A program made the position numbers and the translations under genes. From SAR86 cluster bacterium (GTDB taxonomy: Bacteria > Pseudomonadota > Gammaproteobacteria > Magnimaribacterales > D2472): a DNA stretch of 13,862 nucleotides. Location of the stretch: the NCBI GenBank assembly GCA_016779505.1, contig JADHNM010000027.1:1-13862 (forward strand), given 5' to 3'. This document shows, in pieces, positions 7,310-13,730 of this stretch. Position 1 is the stretch's first letter. Each line of letters opens with the position of its first letter. The notes beneath the pieces were generated by a model. It ran no database searches, was not told the DNA's origin, and was given only the letters and a program-made list of their open reading frames with translations.

Positions 7310-9220
7310 TTATTTTTCTTCTTCTTTAACTTCTTCAAATTCAGCATCCACTGTATTCTCATCGCTAGAAGTCTCTTCTGCAGAATCGGGAGAGCCCTCC
7401 TCAGCTTGAGGATAAAGTTTCTGGGTTAATGGAGTTAATACCTCGTTAAGATTTTTAGTGGCAGCTTCAATGGCTTCAAGGCTGTCCTGTTTGATAGCCT
7501 CTTCAAGTTTAACGGTGGATGCTTCTACTGTATCTTTCTCTTCATCTGTCAGTTTATCTCCAGCTTCAGAGATCGACTTTCTAGTTGCATGAACTAACAT
7601 ATCTGCATTATTTTTTGCTTGGACTAAGCTCTCAAACTTCTTATCGTCTTCTGCATTAGCTTCAGCGTCTTTCACCATTTTCTCAATATCCTCATCAGAT
7701 AATCCACTAGAAGCTTTAATAACAATTGATTGCTCTTTGCCAGTATTTTTATCTTTTGCTGCAACATTGAGAATACCATTAGCATCAAGATCAAAGGAAA
7801 CCTCAATTTGAGGAGTTCCCCTAGCTGCAGGAGGAATATCTGTTAAATTAAATTGGCCCAATGATTTATTTTGAGCTGCTTGCTTTCTTTCACCTTGTAT
7901 CACGTGAACGGTCACTGCTGACTGGTTGTCTTCAGCTGTTGAAAAAACTTGAGATTTTTGAGTTGGTATTGTTGTATTTTTTTCAATTAATGGCGTGGCA
8001 ACACCTCCCAATGTTTCAATACCAAGCGTTAGAGGGGTTACGTCTAGCAAGAGTACGTCCTTAGTGTCGCCTGATAGAACTGATCCCTGAATTGCAGCTC
8101 CTACTGCAACAGCTTCATCAGGATTAAGATCTTTTCTTGGCTCTTTACCAAAAAAATCTTTAACTTTTTGTTGGACCATTGGCATACGAGTCTGTCCTCC
8201 AACAAGCAAAATCTCATTTATATCACCGATAGCAAGTTTGGCATCTTCTAATGCGACTTTAAGTGGGGTAAGGCTCCTATCTACCAAATCTTCTACCAAA
8301 GATTCAAGTTTTGCTCGAGTAATCTTATGAACGAAATGTTTTGGGCCTGAGCTATCAGCAGTTATATAAGGAAGATTGATTTCAGTTTGATCAGATGAAG
8401 AAAGTTCGATCTTTGCTTTTTCTGCTGCTTCTTTTAGACGCTGAAGAGCCATAGGATCGCTTTTTAAATCAAAGCCAGATTCTTTCTTAAATTCATCAAC
8501 AAAATAATCTATTAATTTAAGATCGAAGTCTTCTCCGCCTAAAAAAGTATCGCCATTTGTAGACAGCACTTCGAATTGATGCTCGCCATCGACTTCTGAG
8601 ATCTCAATAATTGAAATATCAAAGGTACCTCCACCAAGATCATAAACAGCAACAACAGAATCACCTGTGTGCTTATCTAAGCCATAGGCTAATGCGGCAG
8701 CCGTTGGCTCATTTATTATTCGTTTAACTTCAAGACCTGCTATCTTGCCCGCATCTTTAGTTGCCTGTCTTTGAGAATCATTAAAATAAGCTGGAACAGT
8801 GATAACTGCCTCTGTTACTTCATGACCTAAATAATCCTCTGCTGTTTTCTTTAATTTCTTTAAGACTTCAGCGGATATCTGAGGAGGCGCTAGCTTCTTA
8901 TCACCCACTTTTACCCATGCATCTCCATTATCAGCCTTTATAATTTCATAAGGCACCATATCCATATCTTTTTTCACGACATCATCATCGAATCTTCTAC
9001 CTATCAACCTTTTGATCGCATATAAAGTCTTTTCTGGATTTGTTACAGATTGCCTTTTAGCTGGTGCCCCGACCAAAACCTCATTATCATCTGCATAACC
9101 TATAACTGATGGAGTGGTTCTACCCCCTTCAGCATTTTCAATCACTTTTGGCTGTTGTCCTTCAACGACAGCTAAACAACTATTTGTTGTTCCTAAATCA
9201 ATTCCTATAATCTTTGACAT
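7310..9220 (-). CDS. dnaK: Chaperone protein DnaK (Hsp70)
   Basis: DnaK is the ATP-driven Hsp70 that binds exposed hydrophobic segments of client proteins, in a cycle with DnaJ and GrpE. The 636 residues carry the three Hsp70 signatures: GIDLGTTNS (6-14), VYDLGGGTFDISI (192-204) and ILLVGGQTRMPMVQ (337-350). The interdomain linker DVLLLDVTPL (388-397) precedes the substrate-binding domain and helical lid. The C-terminus ends in an acidic stretch with DAEFEEV, as in proteobacterial DnaK. Length is normal (E. coli 638). The ATG at 9220 has AGGA eight bases upstream, overlapping the grpE stop nine bases away. Expression is expected from the heat-shock promoter ahead of grpE. Confidence 0.99.
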   Translation of the reverse strand: MSKIIGIDLGTTNSCLAVVEGQQPKVIENAEGGRTTPSVIGYADDNEVLVGAPAKRQSVTNPEKTLYAIKRLIGRRFDDDVVKKDMDMVPYEIIKADNGDAWVKVGDKKLAPPQISAEVLKKLKKTAEDYLGHEVTEAVITVPAYFNDSQRQATKDAGKIAGLEVKRIINEPTAAALAYGLDKHTGDSVVAVYDLGGGTFDISIIEISEVDGEHQFEVLSTNGDTFLGGEDFDLKLIDYFVDEFKKESGFDLKSDPMALQRLKEAAEKAKIELSSSDQTEINLPYITADSSGPKHFVHKITRAKLESLVEDLVDRSLTPLKVALEDAKLAIGDINEILLVGGQTRMPMVQQKVKDFFGKEPRKDLNPDEAVAVGAAIQGSVLSGDTKDVLLLDVTPLTLGIETLGGVATPLIEKNTTIPTQKSQVFSTAEDNQSAVTVHVIQGERKQAAQNKSLGQFNLTDIPPAARGTPQIEVSFDLDANGILNVAAKDKNTGKEQSIVIKASSGLSDEDIEKMVKDAEANAEDDKKFESLVQAKNNADMLVHATRKSISEAGDKLTDEEKDTVEASTVKLEEAIKQDSLEAIEAATKNLNEVLTPLTQKLYPQAEEGSPDSAEETSSDENTVDAEFEEVKEEEK

Positions 9221-9229
9221 AATCTTTTC

Positions 9230-9799
9230 CTAGTTTTTTATTACGGAAACTCTTGCAGGCCTTACAACCCGCTCATGGAGTTCCCAACCCCTTTGAAATA
9301 TATTTTCAATTTCATTGTTTTCTTTTTTTGGATCCTTCGAGGTCATTACAGCCTCATGCTTAATTGGATCAAACTGTTCATTTATCGGATAGATGGGTCT
9401 AATGCCAAATTTATCAAGGGCTGACTCGAAAGATTTTAGGGTTAGCTCCACTCCTTCTTTATCTTCCTTTGTTGAATCTTTGGAGAAATTATTGAGTGCA
9501 TGCTCAAGATTATCTACGACAGGTAACAATTCATGAAGCAGCCTTTCTACGCCATATTTATGTGCTTTTTCAATATCAGCAGTGTTTCTTTTAAAAGCAT
9601 TATCGAGCTCAGCTCTAGATCTAAGCAGAGCTTCTTCTAGATCTTTAATTTTTTCTGCAGCATCGAGAATCTCTGAATTTTCTTCGATTGATAAATCCAA
9701 GTCCTCTTCTGAGGAGTTCTCCCCATCCATATGGGTCTCTATCTCAATAGACTCGTCTTTAAGATCTGATTTATCTTTAGCTTTTTGTTTTTTTGCCAT
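9230..9799 (-). CDS. grpE: Nucleotide exchange factor GrpE
   Basis: GrpE releases ADP from DnaK and acts as a thermosensor through its long coiled coil. The 189-residue form has an acidic, charged N-terminal region (about 10-45) and a long helix (about 45-115). The C-terminal beta domain carries the family signature from FDPIKHEAVM (143-152) to GWELHERVVRPARV (171-184). I chose the ATG at 9799, with GGA seven bases upstream. A TTG at 9811 would extend the frame by four residues, but it lies within the inverted repeat downstream of the promoter and seems less likely. It leads the grpE-dnaK-dnaJ-dapB run, nine bases before dnaK. In Pseudomonas recN lies between fur and grpE; here it is absent. 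Confidence 0.96.
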   Translation of the reverse strand: MAKKQKAKDKSDLKDESIEIETHMDGENSSEEDLDLSIEENSEILDAAEKIKDLEEALLRSRAELDNAFKRNTADIEKAHKYGVERLLHELLPVVDNLEHALNNFSKDSTKEDKEGVELTLKSFESALDKFGIRPIYPINEQFDPIKHEAVMTSKDPKKENNEIENIFQRGWELHERVVRPARVSVIKN

Positions 9800-9807
9800 C
9801 TTTACAT

Positions 9808-9827
9808 CCAATATTTAAATATATTGG
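9808..9827. repeat. Perfect inverted repeat between heat-shock -10 and grpE
   Basis: Arms CCAATAT (9808-9814) and ATATTGG (9821-9827) are exact reverse complements separated by six A/T bases. The repeat overlaps the proposed -10 element and the likely transcription start of grpE. It could be an operator for a dimeric regulator or a chance product of an AT-rich spacer. It does not match CIRCE, the HrcA operator. Confidence 0.6.
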
Positions 9828-9849
9828 GATGACTCATAGCGAGTTCAAG
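9822..9849 (-). promoter_or_regulatory. Probable heat-shock (sigma-32 type) promoter for grpE-dnaK-dnaJ
   Basis: On the minus strand CTTGAA (9849-9844) is an exact sigma-32 -35 core. After 14 bases follows TCCCAATA (9829-9822), which shares the CCCA core of the CCCCATNT -10 element. Placement in the fur-grpE gap, 22 bases before the grpE ATG, and the downstream genes both fit. The -10 match is partial, so the call rests on combined position and -35. Confidence 0.6.
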
Positions 9850-9863
9850 GTCTTAAAGGTAAT

Positions 9864-10271
9864 TTATTTAAGGGGTTTTACATATAGAACCATGCTGTGA
9901 TCGACTATTTCATAGCCCATTTCATTCGCAATTGATTCTTGACGTTTTTCAATCACCTCATCATGAAACTCAATAACCTTACCTGTTTCCAAACATATCA
10001 TGTGATCATGATGATCATCTGGGGTAATCTCATAGACTGCGTGACCATCTTCAAAGTTATGTCGCATTACTATCCCAGCTGATTCAAATTGAGTCAGAAC
10101 TCTGTATACAGTTGCCAAGCCAACATCCTCACCAGAAGTAATAAGCTGCTTATAAATATCTTCAGCGCTTAAATGTCGATTATCACTGGATTCAAGAGCT
10201 TCTAAAATTCTTATTCTAGGAAGTGTTGCTTTTAAGCCCGCTTTTTTTAATTCAGTATTTTCTTTACTCAT
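9864..10271 (-). CDS. fur: Ferric uptake regulator Fur, Pseudomonas-like type
   Basis: Fur is a cytosolic dimeric repressor that binds Fe(II) and shuts iron-uptake genes. The 135 residues have the winged-helix DNA-binding domain (about 1-83), including EDVGLATVYRVLTQFESAG (48-66), and a short dimerisation domain. The regulatory metal ligands align one-to-one with E. coli numbering: H33, E81, H88, H90 and H87, D89, E108, H125. Of the structural zinc pair only C93 remains (CLET; position 96 is Thr), and the protein stops at LYVKPLK without the Cys-rich tail. P. aeruginosa Fur is known to have the same two traits, so this is a subtype rather than damage. It diverges from bamE across 45 bases. 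I see no convincing Fur box there. Confidence 0.95.
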   Translation of the reverse strand: MSKENTELKKAGLKATLPRIRILEALESSDNRHLSAEDIYKQLITSGEDVGLATVYRVLTQFESAGIVMRHNFEDGHAVYEITPDDHHDHMICLETGKVIEFHDEVIEKRQESIANEMGYEIVDHSMVLYVKPLK

Positions 10272-10297
10272 GAACTTTTCGATGTATCCTCTTTCAA

Positions 10298-10305
10298 AGT
10301 ATAAT
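10298..10305. promoter_or_regulatory. Overlapping divergent -10 boxes of fur and bamE
   Basis: The plus strand carries a perfect TATAAT (10300-10305) pointing to bamE. The minus strand reads TATACT over 10303-10298, pointing to fur. The two boxes share four bases, so polymerase binding in the two directions should exclude each other. The plus -35 candidate (TTTCGA, 10277-10282, 17-base spacer) is weak. Predicted bamE starts fall near 10312, only about five bases before its ATG. Confidence 0.5.
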
Positions 10306-10316
10306 CAAATCATCTC

Positions 10317-10661
10317 ATGAAGCAATTAACAAAAGCCTTTTTAATCATTATTTTGTCTCTTGGTGGAGTATCAAACTGCTCATCTCTGGCTCCATTTAAA
10401 GTGGCGGTTTTACAAGGCAATATTATTGAGGACGAGGATGTGGAGCAACTTGTGAAAGGCCTCTCTAAGGATCAAGTTCAATACCTGCTAGGAACTCCAT
10501 TGCTTAATAGCCCTATCCATCAAAATAGATGGGATTATTTCTATTCAGTTAGAGTGGGTGAAACAATTGTTGGGGAAAAGAAACTATCGCTTATCTTTGA
10601 TACAGATCAAAGATTGGATACCTGGACGCTAGAAGAAACCACTCTCGCAGATAATAATTAA
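10317..10661 (+). CDS. bamE: Outer membrane assembly lipoprotein BamE (SmpA/OmlA)
   Basis: BamE is a small periplasm-facing outer-membrane lipoprotein of the BAM complex that inserts beta-barrel proteins. The 114 residues begin with a signal peptide (KQLTKAF, then a hydrophobic core) and a candidate lipidated C21 in GVSNCSSL. Asn just before the Cys is unusual for a lipobox. The mature part has VLQGNII (31-37), LSKDQVQYLLGTPL (49-62) and NRWDYFY (70-76), the core of the SmpA/OmlA fold. Length matches E. coli (113). No Shine-Dalgarno is seen before the ATG and the predicted leader is very short. It diverges from fur and converges with rnfH, their TAA stops sharing TTAA. The fur-bamE-rnfH-ratA context supports the call. 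Confidence 0.93.
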   Translation: MKQLTKAFLIIILSLGGVSNCSSLAPFKVAVLQGNIIEDEDVEQLVKGLSKDQVQYLLGTPLLNSPIHQNRWDYFYSVRVGETIVGEKKLSLIFDTDQRLDTWTLEETTLADNN

Positions 10662-10954
10662 GAATTTTTTGCTATCTTAGCTTTATTTTTCCTTCTTTCT
10701 TTGGGATCTTGAAAAAGTGGTTTATAAATCTCCAACCTCTCTCCATGAGACATTCTGTAGTTAAGTGGTTTAGCCTTATATTTTCCATCTAACTCCCCCC
10801 CATTTACCCCAACCTTCAAGAGATTTATTTCTTGTCGATAAAGTTTTTTTACTTCTGGCAATTCTAAGACTTCTTTTGCAGTAATGCTTTCAGAAACATC
10901 AAGCTCTAAAAAACTTGGGTTAACACCTTGTTGAATAGAAACATAAATCTTCAT
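10658..10954 (-). CDS. rnfH: RnfH family (RatB-like) ubiquitin-fold protein
   Basis: This is a small cytosolic protein of the RnfH/RatB family, whose fold resembles ubiquitin/ThiS-like beta-grasp proteins. Its biochemical role is not settled. The 98 residues show an N-terminal strand (KIYVSIQ), LLKVGVNG (45-52), MSHGERLEIYKPL (68-80) and the diagnostic DPKERR (83-88) followed by a basic tail. The ATG overlaps the ratA TGA by four bases. At the other end its TAA shares TTAA with the bamE stop. It is the last gene of a DUF3429-symporter-ratA-rnfH unit. RatA and RatB were once proposed as a toxin pair; nothing in the sequence tests that. Despite the name, no Rnf electron-transport genes are nearby. 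Confidence 0.9.
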   Translation of the reverse strand: MKIYVSIQQGVNPSFLELDVSESITAKEVLELPEVKKLYRQEINLLKVGVNGGELDGKYKAKPLNYRMSHGERLEIYKPLFQDPKERRKNKAKIAKNS

Positions 10955-11376
10955 TTTGATAATTGAATTGCAAAAGCATTAATAAACTTATGACCAATTT
11001 TATCAATTAAAGATTTAGTGGTAATAATACTAAGAGCAAATGGAAGGGTGAAAGTAGTTTTAAACTTTACCTTGGTCTGGTTTTCATTAATTACCTCGAG
11101 GCTCCAGAGAGCATAGAAATCTAAAAAAGGACCTTTGGATTGAGTAATACTTACCTCATGCCCATCTGTCTTGTTTTTAGATTCAAATGCATAGGTTTTA
11201 TTGAGCACTGAAAATACCAATCTACCCAAAACGAGACCTTCTTCAGCATCTGACAATTTAGAGGACTCAAGACAGCCGGGTAAAAATTCTTTATAAGACT
11301 CAAAGTTATTAATTAATAAAAGTATTCTTTCTGGAGATGCTGCTAATATTTCAGATCCTTCAAAACTGCTGGGCAT
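10951..11376 (-). CDS. ratA: RatA/COQ10-like START-domain protein
   Basis: The protein belongs to the SRPBCC (START-like) family shared by bacterial RatA and mitochondrial Coq10, which bind ubiquinone-like lipids. E. coli RatA has also been reported to block 70S assembly. The 141 residues include SPERILLLINNFESYKEFLP with the diagnostic FLPGC (31-35), a GPF motif (82-84) in the strand region and a C-terminal helix. Length fits (about 145). The ATG is two bases after the symporter stop and lacks a strong Shine-Dalgarno, so it is probably coupled. It overlaps rnfH by four bases. The ratA-rnfH pair beside bamE and smpB is the standard gammaproteobacterial arrangement. Function as quinone chaperone or ribosome factor cannot be decided here. 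Confidence 0.92.
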   Translation of the reverse strand: MPSSFEGSEILAASPERILLLINNFESYKEFLPGCLESSKLSDAEEGLVLGRLVFSVLNKTYAFESKNKTDGHEVSITQSKGPFLDFYALWSLEVINENQTKVKFKTTFTLPFALSIITTKSLIDKIGHKFINAFAIQLSK

Positions 11377-11378
11377 TA

Positions 11379-12737
11379 TTAGCTTACGAGCTGGTATACA
11401 AAAACTGCTGCAACAAGAACTGGAGAGATAAATTTAATAAAAAATCTCCAAACTTTAAATATTACAAGATCGATATCAGAAAATTCATCCAAGGCAAGAT
11501 TCGGCTTTAAAAACCATCCAGCAAAAATTGCAACCATCATGCCTCCAATAGGCATTAAAAATTGATTTGCTAAATAATCTATTGAATCGAGGAAATTAAG
11601 ATCTCCAATAAAAGAAATATCAGACCAATCATTAAAGCTAAGCACACTGCCTATGCCTATAACCCATGCAAAGAGACCCAGAGTTAAAGCAGCAGAAAAT
11701 CTAGAAACTATATTCTCTTCCTCGAAATATGCAACGCTTGGTTCAAGCAAAGAGATAGCGCTGCTTAACGCAGCAATTGAAAGTAATGCAAAAAAAGCTG
11801 GCCCAACAACATTACCTAAAGGCATGTCAACAAAAGCAGACAATAGACTTACAAATACAAGACCGGGACCTGCACCAGGCTCTAAACCATATGCAAAAAT
11901 AATTGGGAAAATTGCTAAGCCAGCCAATATAGCTATTAAAGTATCTAAGCCTGCAACCATCAGTGATGTTCTAAAAATATTTTCTTCTTTTGGCATATAA
12001 GCTCCATAGCACATGATAGAGCCCATACCTAAACTTAAACTAAAAAATGCTTGTCCCATGGCTCTCAAGAAAGTTGTAGCATCTACCTGTGAAAAATCTG
12101 GAGCAAATAAAAAGCTTAAACCTCTTACAAAATCACCATTAATCATCGCATTAACAACCATGACCATCATCAAAATAAATAATGCTGGCATTAACAAGCG
12201 AACCATTCTCTCAATCCCACCAATAACACCTGCTGAAATAATAATAATATTCAAAGCAATGAAAATTGAATGCCAAAACAATAACCTTGATGGAGAGGAA
12301 GTAACTATGTTGAATTGCTCTATAGGGGAAATATCAGGAGTTGGAAAAGCAGCTATAATTATGTAGTTCAAACAAATTCCAGCTATAACACTATAAAAAG
12401 AAAGGATTAAAATTCCTGAAATTAAACCACCCCAACCGACAGCCTGCCATTTACTTGTTTGCCCTGAATCAATCGCTGCTGTTTTCATAGCGTTGACAGG
12501 GCTTTTCCTAGCGCGCCTACCAATTATGATCTCAGCCATCATAATTGGTAATCCAACTGCCAAGATGCAGAGAAGATAAATCATCACAAAAGCTCCCCCG
12601 CCCTCGGTTCCAGCTTTATATGGAAAGCCCCAAATATTTCCTAAGCCCACAGCTGATCCTGCTGCAGCAAGCACAAATGTCCACTTTCCTACCCAAGAGA
12701 CAGTTTCATTGAATTTTGAAGAAGTATTTCCGTTCAT
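11379..12737 (-). CDS. Sodium-dependent symporter, NSS/SNF family
   Basis: This inner-membrane transporter of the LeuT-fold NSS family uses the sodium gradient to take up a small substrate, commonly an amino acid. The substrate cannot be read from sequence. The 452 residues contain the TM1 motif GSAVGLGNIWGFPYKAG (27-43), which carries sodium and substrate contacts, and the loop EIIIGRRARKSPVNA (69-83). They also contain the TM6 region GQAFFSLSLGMG (228-239) with YGAYMP after it, and the TM8 sodium-site stretch ALSSAISLLEP (323-333). About 11-12 membrane segments are present, normal for bacterial members. The ATG at 12737 lies four bases after the DUF3429 stop, with no clear Shine-Dalgarno. 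Its position ahead of ratA-rnfH suggests a shared transcript; a functional link is not known to me. Confidence 0.94.
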   Translation of the reverse strand: MNGNTSSKFNETVSWVGKWTFVLAAAGSAVGLGNIWGFPYKAGTEGGGAFVMIYLLCILAVGLPIMMAEIIIGRRARKSPVNAMKTAAIDSGQTSKWQAVGWGGLISGILILSFYSVIAGICLNYIIIAAFPTPDISPIEQFNIVTSSPSRLLFWHSIFIALNIIIISAGVIGGIERMVRLLMPALFILMMVMVVNAMINGDFVRGLSFLFAPDFSQVDATTFLRAMGQAFFSLSLGMGSIMCYGAYMPKEENIFRTSLMVAGLDTLIAILAGLAIFPIIFAYGLEPGAGPGLVFVSLLSAFVDMPLGNVVGPAFFALLSIAALSSAISLLEPSVAYFEEENIVSRFSAALTLGLFAWVIGIGSVLSFNDWSDISFIGDLNFLDSIDYLANQFLMPIGGMMVAIFAGWFLKPNLALDEFSDIDLVIFKVWRFFIKFISPVLVAAVFVYQLVS

Positions 12738-12741
12738 GTGA

Positions 12742-13179
12742 CTATGTATAAGGGTTATATAAAAATGCCAAAGAGGTTATACAGCATATTGTAACTAAGT
12801 TTGTTATTAAAGTTCTTGCATTTGCGTATTTAATGTTTACTTGAAAAAATGAGCTATTTTTTTTCTCAAAGTTCAGAAAAACTTGCAGTGATAGAGCTAA
12901 CAAGATAAGGCTAAATGATAGATTTATAAAAGAAATTAACGCAACTCCTAGGCCTAAAAGAGAGAAACCAATTGCACTCCAGAGGTTTGTTGATGAAGCA
13001 GACTCCTCTTCCCAGCCCCAAATAATGCCGCCCAAAAAAGCAGTTACAATCCCCCCATATATTGCTAGGACCTGAATTGAATGAAGGGCTAAAGATGGAT
13101 TGAAAATCCATGGAATTAAAGCTAAAAAAATAAATAAACACAGGCCCCAGTAAATTAAAGTTACTTTAGTTTTTTGCAT
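12742..13179 (-). CDS. DUF3429 family inner-membrane protein of unknown function
   Basis: The 145-residue protein is hydrophobic, with about four to five membrane segments. The core YGGIVTAFLGGIIWGWE resembles the conserved YGavilsFLGGihWG region of DUF3429 proteins, which are widespread in proteobacteria and have no assigned function. I place the start at the ATG at 13179, because GAGGG sits five bases upstream. A TTG at 13200 would add seven residues (MQILRAF) but would lie before that ribosome site and inside the opposite smpB promoter. Its stop is four bases before the symporter, so the two are very likely co-transcribed. It diverges from smpB across 56 bases. A role together with the symporter is inference only. 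Confidence 0.8.
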   Translation of the reverse strand: MQKTKVTLIYWGLCLFIFLALIPWIFNPSLALHSIQVLAIYGGIVTAFLGGIIWGWEEESASSTNLWSAIGFSLLGLGVALISFINLSFSLILLALSLQVFLNFEKKNSSFFQVNIKYANARTLITNLVTICCITSLAFLYNPYT

Positions 13180-13194
13180 AAATGCCCTCAAAAT

Positions 13195-13222
13195 TTGCAA
13201 ATAGTTTTAACAGATTCATAAT
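13195..13222 (+). promoter_or_regulatory. Probable sigma-70 promoter for smpB
   Basis: TTGCAA (13195-13200) and CATAAT (13217-13222) are separated by 16 bases and each match the consensus at four to five positions. The predicted start near 13229 leaves a leader of only about seven bases before the smpB ATG. Confidence 0.5.
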
Positions 13223-13235
13223 TGTCAGAATCATT

Positions 13236-13700
13236 ATGAATGCTAAGAATAATAACATCATCGTCAAAAATAAAAATGCTGCAAGAAATTATCACTTAAC
13301 TGATAAATTTCAGGCTGGCATGGTTTTGGAAGGCTGGGAAGTGAAAGGTTTAAGAAATGGCAAAGTTGACGTAAAGGATTCCTATGTAACTCTTAAAAAT
13401 AATGAGGCATGGGTTATTGGCTTAAAAATTGATCCGCCTGCATCTTTAAAAAATGATCAAATAGATCCAACCAGATCTAGAAAATTACTCTTAAATAAAA
13501 GAGAAATAAGTAATATTCTTGAAGCAATTAGTCAACAAGGCCTTACCTGTGTATTGACATCAATCTATTGGAAAGAAAATAAAATTAAATGTGACATTGC
13601 AATAGGAAAAGGGAAAAAAACCTATGATCAAAGAGAAGATGTTAAACAAAGAGATTGGAATCGAGAGAAGCAGAGAATCTTAAAAAATTCTAACCGTTAG
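13236..13700 (+). CDS. smpB: SsrA-binding protein SmpB
   Basis: SmpB binds the tRNA-like end of tmRNA and brings it to stalled ribosomes for trans-translation. The 154 residues show NAARNYHLTDKFQAGMVLEG (14-33), the RNA-binding LEGWEVKGLRNGK (31-43), VKDSYV (46-51), DPTRSRKLLLNKRE (77-90), and GKGKKTYDQRED. The C-terminal basic helix WNREKQRILKNSNR reaches into the ribosome. I chose ATG 13236 because it gives the usual N-terminus. The frame is open back to an ATG at 13182, but that would add 18 residues that cover the promoter. No strong Shine-Dalgarno is visible. ssrA, its RNA partner, starts 30 bases downstream, so the two parts of the rescue system are adjacent. Confidence 0.96.
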   Translation: MNAKNNNIIVKNKNAARNYHLTDKFQAGMVLEGWEVKGLRNGKVDVKDSYVTLKNNEAWVIGLKIDPPASLKNDQIDPTRSRKLLLNKREISNILEAISQQGLTCVLTSIYWKENKIKCDIAIGKGKKTYDQREDVKQRDWNREKQRILKNSNR

Positions 13701-13711
13701 GCTTTTTCATA

Positions 13712-13717
13712 TATAAT
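13712..13717 (+). promoter_or_regulatory. Probable -10 box of ssrA
   Basis: A perfect TATAAT lies 13 bases before the mature tmRNA 5' end, just after the smpB stop. Transcription would start around 13724, leaving a short leader for RNase P to remove. No good -35 was found at 16-18 bases upstream, so smpB read-through may also contribute. Confidence 0.55.
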
Positions 13718-13730
13718 CATTCTCCCCATG

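Noticed and set aside
9800..9811. TTG start for grpE at 9811
   Set aside because: It adds only four residues and sits in the palindrome at the predicted transcription start; ATG 9799 is preferred.
9821..9863. CIRCE (HrcA operator) upstream of grpE
   Set aside because: The inverted repeat does not contain TTAGCACTC/GAGTGCTAA.
10272..10316. Fur box for autoregulation of fur
   Set aside because: AT-rich, but no stretch resembles the GATAATGAT inverted repeat well enough to claim.
11653..12366. Two plus-strand open frames of 115 and 117 codons opposite the symporter
   Set aside because: They mirror the codons of the symporter, have odd composition (many Lys, Pro and Ile) and no family likeness; the NSS protein on the minus strand is complete.
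13182..13235. Upstream smpB start at 13182
   Set aside because: It would add 18 atypical residues and place the likely promoter inside the gene.
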